Assembly (NCBI GenBank): GCA_025963345.1
Contig: JAOPUS010000083.1
Span: forward strand, 1-26,186
Source: Blastococcus sp.
GTDB lineage: Bacteria > Actinomycetota > Actinomycetes > Mycobacteriales > Geodermatophilaceae
DNA length: 26,186 bases
Direction of reading: 5' to 3'
A program made the position numbers and the translations under genes. Positions 21,873 through 26,186 of this stretch are shown piece by piece; positions within the stretch are counted from its first letter, which is position 1, and each line of letters opens with the position of its first letter. The notes beneath the pieces were generated by a model. It saw only the letters and a list, made by a program, of their open reading frames with translations, had not been told where the DNA came from and did not search any database.

Positions 21873-22951
21873 GCGACTCTCCTCGCCAGGCGGCCCGCGA
21901 TCACGTCGGAGAGCAGCAGGAAGATCAGGATCAGCGCCTCGATGATGAGGACCATCTCGGCCGGCACGCCGACGGTGCGCTGCATCGAGCTCGCGCCCAC
22001 CTCCAGGATCGCGATCCCGAACGCCACGACCGGCACCCACAAGGCGCTGCCACGGGCGATCAGCCCGATGATGATGCCGAGCAGCAGGAAGTTCGACTGC
22101 ATGCCCTCGATCGCACGACCGTGCACCCCGGCGACCTCGAGGGCACCGGCGAGCCCGCCGAGCGCGCCGCCGACGATCAGGGCGATGACCGCGACGCGCT
22201 CGACCCGGATGCCGTTGATCGCCGCCGCCCGGGGGTTGGTCCCGGCGGCCCGCAGCTCGAATCCGGCGGCGGTCCGGCGGGTCACCACGATCGTGGCCAG
22301 TGCGACGACGCCGGCCAGCAGGATCCCTGCGTGCACGCCGGGTGGGCCCCCCAGGGTGGGCAGCTCCGCGCCCTCGCCCACCCCGCGGGTGGCCGCCACA
22401 CCGGCGGCCGGGTCGGACCACAGCTCGGTGGCGGCGTAGTCGAGGACCTGGAACGACACGAAGTTCAGCAGCACCGTGCTGAGGATCTCGTTCACCCCGA
22501 AGCGCCCCATGAGGAACGCGGCGATGCCGGCCCACACCACTCCCGCCAGCACGCCGGCCAGCAGAACCAGCGGCATGAGCACCACCGCCGGCAGGTCCGC
22601 GTAGACGATGCCGACGCCGGCCGCGGCGGTGGCGCCGACGATCAGCTGGCCCTCCCCGCCGATGTTGAACTTGCCGACCGCCAGCGGGATGGTGAACCCG
22701 AGAGCGAGCAAGGTCAACGGAACCCACTTGGTCAACGTCTCGGTGAAGCCGAAGCCGGTCCGGAACGAGGTGGAGAAGATCGTCCGGAACGCCTCGACCG
22801 GGTCGTAGCCGAGAACCGCGATGACGATGCCGGCCACGACGAACGCCAGAACAAGGGCGAGGATGTAGGGCAGCAGGTTCCGTACGAGACGGACGGTCCG
22901 GCTCGGAGCAGCGGGCGCGGTGTCGGGCTCGATCAGGACAGGGGCGCTCAT
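21869..22951 (-). CDS. ABC importer permease, first subunit (nucleoside/BMP type)
   Basis: A 360-residue membrane permease, YufP/NupP-like. A cytoplasmic N-terminus (about 25 residues) leads into helix 1 (NLLPYILALVLAFVVAGIVI). Next comes the family hallmark LALGFTIPLAVGKFNIGGEG, then the coupling region GFELRAAGTNPRAAAINGI and GALGGLAGALEVAGV. The two permeases form the channel through which the substrate delivered by the BMP lipoprotein passes. The start overlaps the ATPase stop, and its own stop overlaps the next start, by four bases each. Confidence 0.9.
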   Translation of the reverse strand: MSAPVLIEPDTAPAAPSRTVRLVRNLLPYILALVLAFVVAGIVIAVLGYDPVEAFRTIFSTSFRTGFGFTETLTKWVPLTLLALGFTIPLAVGKFNIGGEGQLIVGATAAAGVGIVYADLPAVVLMPLVLLAGVLAGVVWAGIAAFLMGRFGVNEILSTVLLNFVSFQVLDYAATELWSDPAAGVAATRGVGEGAELPTLGGPPGVHAGILLAGVVALATIVVTRRTAAGFELRAAGTNPRAAAINGIRVERVAVIALIVGGALGGLAGALEVAGVHGRAIEGMQSNFLLLGIIIGLIARGSALWVPVVAFGIAILEVGASSMQRTVGVPAEMVLIIEALILIFLLLSDVIAGRLARRVA

Positions 22952-24585
22952 GCGGTCTCCCGGACGCCGGCCATGAGTCGGCCGAGCGCGTACGCGTCGT
23001 AGTTGCCGCGGGAGCTCTCGCCGACGACCTCGCCGGAGTAGAGGACCACCAGGCGGTCGGCGAGAAGGCTCAGCTCGTCGAGGTCCTCGGAGATCAGCAC
23101 GACGGCGCAGCCGCGGTCGCGCGCTTCGTGAACGCGGTCGTAGACGAACTGGGTGGAGCGCAGGTCCAGGCCCCGCGTGGGGTTCTGCAGCACGAGCACC
23201 GAGGGCTCACGCCCGAAGGCGCGGGCCAGGACCAGACGCTGGATGTTGCCGCCGGACAAGTTGCCGGCCGGCGCCTCCGAAGAGGGCGTCTTGATCGCGT
23301 AGCGCTCGATCGTGGTCCGACTGTGCTCCCGTACCCGGCGCCAGTCGACCAGTCCGGCGCGCCGGAACGCAGGGCTGCGCTGCGAGCCGAGCAGCAGGTT
23401 GTCGGTCACCGACGCCGCACCGAGGATGCCGTCGCGGTGCCGGTCCTCGGGCACGTAGGCGACCCCGGCGGCCAGCCACGTCCGGGTCTGTGCGCCGGCC
23501 AGGTCGGTCCCGTCGACCTCCACGTGGCCGGCGTGGACGGCACGGGCGCCGGCCAACGCCTCGGCCAGTTCCACCTGCCCGTTCCCGGCCACGCCCGCGA
23601 CGCCCAGCACCTCGCCGGCACCGACGCGGAGGTCGACACCGCGGACGGCAGGGACGCCCTGGTCGTTGTGGACCACGAGGTCGGACACCGCCAGCCGTGC
23701 CGCCGTCCCGCCGGCCGGCTGCGGGGAGGCCGCCGCTGCCGGAGCGGCGGTGTCCTCGGGGACGACCTCACCGACCGCGACGAGACCGAGGGCCGCGGCG
23801 ACGTCCGAGGACTGCTCGACGGCGAGCTCCCCGACCATCAGCGAGGCCAGCCCCGTGGCGTCGGTGGCCGAGCGCTGGACGGTGGTGAGGCGGTGGCCGT
23901 CGCGCATGACCGAGATGCGGTCGCAGATCGCCAGGACCTCGCGCACCTTGTGCGAGATGAACACGACGCTGGTGCCCGCGGCGACGATGACGCGCAGCGA
24001 GGCGAAGAGGTCGTCCACTTCTTGCGGTGTCAGGTTGGTCGTCGGCTCGTCGAGGATGAGGATCCGCGCGCCCCGGTAGAGGACCTTGAGGATCTCCACC
24101 CGCTGGCGCGCACCCACCGACAGCCGGTCGGTGCGGGCGCGCGGGTCGACCGCCAGCCCGAACCGCTCGGACAGCTCCTCGATCCGCCGGGCCGCGTTCC
24201 GCAGACCACCGGACCGACCGCTGGTGCCGACGACGACGTTCTCCACCACCGAGTACGACGACACCTGGAGCAGGTGCTGGTGGACCATGCCGATGCCCAG
24301 GTCGATGGCGTCCCGGGGCGACCGGATGTGGGCGTCCCGGCCGTCGACGCGGATCTCGCCCGCGTCGGGCCGGTACAGGCCGTAGAGAACGTTCATCAGC
24401 GTCGTCTTGCCGGCACCGTTGCCGCCCACGAGTCCGTGGACCTCACCGGGCACCAGTTCGAAGTCGGCGTCGGTCAGGGCATGCACGGACCCGAACGACT
24501 TGCTGACCCCGGACATCACCAGCGGCCGCTCAGACCGCCCGGCGGCGAGGCCCTCTCGCGGACCGGCTGCCTCCGAGCGGCTCAT
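22948..24585 (-). CDS. ABC importer ATPase, double domain (nucleoside/BMP type)
   Basis: A 545-residue protein with two fused nucleotide-binding domains, YufO/NupO- and RbsA-like. Domain 1 has Walker A GGNGAGKTT (Lys60), Q-loop MVHQHLLQV, signature LSVGARQR and Walker B LILDEPTT with Glu180. Domain 2 is degenerate, as usual in this family: Walker A is GVAGNGQVE without lysine and Walker B reads LVLQNPTRGLD, with Gln-Asn for Asp-Glu, while the signature LSGGNIQR is kept. One composite ATP site is therefore expected to be active. Four-base overlaps join it to the lipoprotein gene upstream and the permease downstream. Confidence 0.93.
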   Translation of the reverse strand: MSRSEAAGPREGLAAGRSERPLVMSGVSKSFGSVHALTDADFELVPGEVHGLVGGNGAGKTTLMNVLYGLYRPDAGEIRVDGRDAHIRSPRDAIDLGIGMVHQHLLQVSSYSVVENVVVGTSGRSGGLRNAARRIEELSERFGLAVDPRARTDRLSVGARQRVEILKVLYRGARILILDEPTTNLTPQEVDDLFASLRVIVAAGTSVVFISHKVREVLAICDRISVMRDGHRLTTVQRSATDATGLASLMVGELAVEQSSDVAAALGLVAVGEVVPEDTAAPAAAASPQPAGGTAARLAVSDLVVHNDQGVPAVRGVDLRVGAGEVLGVAGVAGNGQVELAEALAGARAVHAGHVEVDGTDLAGAQTRTWLAAGVAYVPEDRHRDGILGAASVTDNLLLGSQRSPAFRRAGLVDWRRVREHSRTTIERYAIKTPSSEAPAGNLSGGNIQRLVLARAFGREPSVLVLQNPTRGLDLRSTQFVYDRVHEARDRGCAVVLISEDLDELSLLADRLVVLYSGEVVGESSRGNYDAYALGRLMAGVRETA

Positions 24586-25601
24586 TCGACCGGCGTGACG
24601 TCGCGCTCGACCTCGATCGCGCCGCTCGTGAGGTCCTCGACCACCTGGTTGACCTCGTCGATCACGGCCTGATCGACGTTGGTCGGCTCCTGCAGCGAGA
24701 TGCCCTGCTCGTAGGTCATGCCGAGGTAGCCCCCGGTCTCGCCGTCCTCGATCGAGGTGAGGATCTCGTCGAGCATGACGGCGAAGTCGTAGATCACCGA
24801 CGTGAGGTACTGATCCGGCGACAGGTTGGACTTGTCCGTGTACTTGGCCGTCATCAGAGTGCCGTCGGGGGCGTCGCCCACGGCCTCGAAGGCGCCGACC
24901 GCCCCGAGGTTGAGCGAGGTCAGGACGACGTCGTTGCCGTCGGCGAGCAACTGACTGGTGAACTGCCCTGCCCGCGTCGGGTCGTTGAAGTCACCGGTCC
25001 ACACGGGGGTCAGCGTCGCGTCCGAGCCGACGTCGGCCAGAGCCTGCTCGACGGCATGCACCTCCGAGTAGGAGAACGGCAGCGTGACGCCGCCGAGGTA
25101 GGCGATCTGTCCGCTCTGGCTGGCGCTCGCGGCGAGCACACCCAGGGGGTAGAAGGCGAGGTGGAAGTTGCGATCGAGCACCCAGACGTTCTCCGGGACG
25201 TCGGCCGGCTCGGTGTCCTGCTCGGCGATGAACGTGACGTCCGGGGATTCCTTGGCGACGGCCACCGTGGCGTCGTAGAACTGGCTGCCGTGGGTCCACA
25301 CGACGGTGTAGCCGTCGGCCACGTACTCCCGCAGCACGCGTTCGGCATCGGGCACAGCAACGCTCTCCGAGTAGGTGGTCTCCGCGCCGAAGTCCTTCTC
25401 GGCCGCCTGGAGCGCCTCGAGGCCGAGGAAGGTGTAGTCGGCGTCGGTGGTCACCCCCGAGAAGACTGCGGCGATGCGCGGCGCGTCGGCGTTCCCGCCA
25501 CCACCACCGCCGGCGCCGCCACCGTCGCCCCCACCGCAGGCGGTGACGGTCAGAAGGGTCGCGGCGGCGAGCGCGCGCAGAGGAGTCCGGAATGAACGCA
25601 T
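24582..25601 (-). CDS. BMP-family substrate-binding lipoprotein of the importer
   Basis: About 339 residues from the ATG at 25601; ATGs at 25613 and 25640 are possible but give a longer charged lead. A signal peptide ends in TVTAC with lipidated Cys22, followed by a Gly-rich linker. The body is a PnrA/BMP (basic membrane protein) fold: RIAAVFSGVTTDADYTFLGL, YVADGYTVVWTHGSQFYDAT, ESPDVTFIAEQD, VLAASASQSGQIAYLGGV, and VVLTSLNLGAVGAFEAV. Known BMP proteins bind nucleosides or purines; riboflavin and other ligands are also known, so the substrate here is a family-level guess. Lead gene of the four-gene operon. Confidence 0.88.
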   Translation of the reverse strand: MRSFRTPLRALAAATLLTVTACGGGDGGGAGGGGGGNADAPRIAAVFSGVTTDADYTFLGLEALQAAEKDFGAETTYSESVAVPDAERVLREYVADGYTVVWTHGSQFYDATVAVAKESPDVTFIAEQDTEPADVPENVWVLDRNFHLAFYPLGVLAASASQSGQIAYLGGVTLPFSYSEVHAVEQALADVGSDATLTPVWTGDFNDPTRAGQFTSQLLADGNDVVLTSLNLGAVGAFEAVGDAPDGTLMTAKYTDKSNLSPDQYLTSVIYDFAVMLDEILTSIEDGETGGYLGMTYEQGISLQEPTNVDQAVIDEVNQVVEDLTSGAIEVERDVTPVE

Positions 25602-25646
25602 GAGCGGGCACATCCTTGGGTCCGACGGATGGGGCCGCACAGATTT

Positions 25647-25678
25647 ACCTCAGCACTAAGGTGTGTTGCAGGGCACAC
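25647..25678 (-). promoter_or_regulatory. Two dyads upstream of the BMP importer operon
   Basis: ACCTCAGCACTAAGGT (25647-25662) is a 16-bp near-palindrome with one mismatched pair. It touches a second dyad, GTGTG-N8-CACAC (25661-25678). Both lie 45-80 bases upstream of the lipoprotein start, where a promoter and operator are expected. No confident -35/-10 pair was found. Confidence 0.35.
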
Positions 25679-25726
25679 GCCGGACCGCAACCGAATCGAT
25701 ATCCGACTCCGCCCGAACCGGAGCGC

Positions 25727-26186
25727 TCAGCCGCGACGCCAGTCGTCGCTCCGGAGGTGCGAGCCGGCCATCGGGCCCATCTGCAGCATTCCCCCGTCCA
25801 CCGCCCAGGACGCGCCGGTGACGTAGCCCGCCTCCGGTGACGCGAGGAAGGCGACGACGGCCGCCACCTCGCGGGCGTTCCCGGGCCGGCCCAGCGGCAC
25901 CCCGGGGCGCTCGTGCCCCCGCGCGGTGGGGTCCTCGTCCTCCTGGCCGGTCATCGCGGTGGCGATCTCGCCGGGAGCCACGGCGTTGACGGTGATGCCG
26001 TGCTCGGCCAGCTCGAGCGCGGCGACCCGGGTGAGCAGGCCCAGCCCGCCCTTGGCCGCGCAGTAGGCCGCCGCCCCGACCCGCGGCTGGTGTTCGTGGA
26101 CGCTGGTGATGTTCACGATCCGGCCGCCGCGACCGGCGGCGACCATGCGCCGTGCGGCGCGCTGCAGGCACAGGAACGCGCCGTCG
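25727..26186 (-). CDS. Short-chain dehydrogenase/reductase, C-terminal part (5' end outside the window)
   Basis: The visible 152 codons begin inside the protein at DGAFLCLQRAARRMVAAGRG and run to the stop at 25727. They hold the catalytic half of a classical SDR: RIVNITSVHEHQP with the catalytic Ser, then AYCAAKGG (Tyr-x3-Lys), LAEHGITVNAVAPGEIATAM and the closing ASPEAGYVTGASWAVDGGM. The cofactor-binding N-terminus lies beyond the window edge. Such enzymes oxidise or reduce alcohols and sugars with NAD(P); the segment is like glucose 1-dehydrogenase and related enzymes, but the substrate is open. It is on the same strand as the importer operon, 125 bases upstream. Confidence 0.88.
   Translation of the reverse strand, partial: DGAFLCLQRAARRMVAAGRGGRIVNITSVHEHQPRVGAAAYCAAKGGLGLLTRVAALELAEHGITVNAVAPGEIATAMTGQEDEDPTARGHERPGVPLGRPGNAREVAAVVAFLASPEAGYVTGASWAVDGGMLQMGPMAGSHLRSDDWRRG

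Noticed and set aside
22948..24585. Degenerate second ATPase domain as a sign of decay
   Set aside because: Loss of the Walker lysine and of the catalytic Glu in the C-terminal domain is normal in this family of double-domain importer ATPases. The first domain and the operon overlaps are intact.
1..26186. Mobile element, phage, defence island or CRISPR as cause of the broken genes
   Set aside because: I saw no transposase or integrase motifs, no terminal inverted repeats with target duplications, and no regularly spaced repeats other than the 14-bp arrays. The lesions look like small deletions and frameshifts.

Overview
The window is about 26 kb of very GC-rich DNA. Nearly every codon ends in G or C, GTG starts are common, and the gene families (XylA of the Streptomyces type, ROK repressors, amylosucrase, a giant CtpH/CtpI-like P-type ATPase) point to an actinobacterium. 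The family Geodermatophilaceae (Blastococcus, Geodermatophilus, Modestobacter) is my best guess, but it is inference and not shown by any marker gene here. I see no rRNA, tRNA, CRISPR array, insertion sequence or phage gene.

Layout. (1) 1-2074, minus strand: a decaying sugar-use locus. It holds the start of a sugar phosphate isomerase/epimerase, the wreck of a sugar ABC ATPase fused to the tail of a Gfo/Idh/MocA oxidoreductase, and a ROK repressor broken by at least two frameshifts. (2) 2211-9500, plus strand: an envelope and metal cluster. It has a DoxX-like membrane protein, a 34-residue membrane peptide behind tandem hairpins, a 1528-residue P-type ATPase, a Pro/Thr-rich membrane protein, a blue-copper lipoprotein and a four-helix membrane protein. 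A perfect 14-bp hairpin ends the cluster. (3) 9550-12626: a xylose locus, with intact xylA and ROK repressor on the minus strand and a divergent, internally deleted xylulokinase remnant. (4) 12753-14177: type II NADH dehydrogenase. (5) 14200-18834, minus strand: an erythromycin-esterase-family enzyme coupled to a YbdK-type carboxylate-amine ligase, and an amylosucrase-like GH13 enzyme. (6) 18969-20916, plus strand: an HtrA-like protease without export signal and a membrane diguanylate cyclase. (7) 20943-25601, minus strand: a BMP-type (nucleoside-like) ABC importer in which each gene overlaps the next by 4 bases. (8) 25727-26186: the C-terminal part of a short-chain dehydrogenase.

The clearest unexpected signals are these. 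Two sugar loci 11 kb apart share a 31-bp promoter module (25 of 31 bases identical, including the -35 box), each followed by its own operator-like dyad starting at the -10 box, and both loci carry broken genes. The large P-type ATPase looks like a tandem fusion of a catalytically dead pump half and a live half. Two small genes in the envelope cluster have stable hairpins abutting their ribosome binding sites. The ligase/erythromycin-esterase pair is translationally coupled under a 19-bp palindrome.
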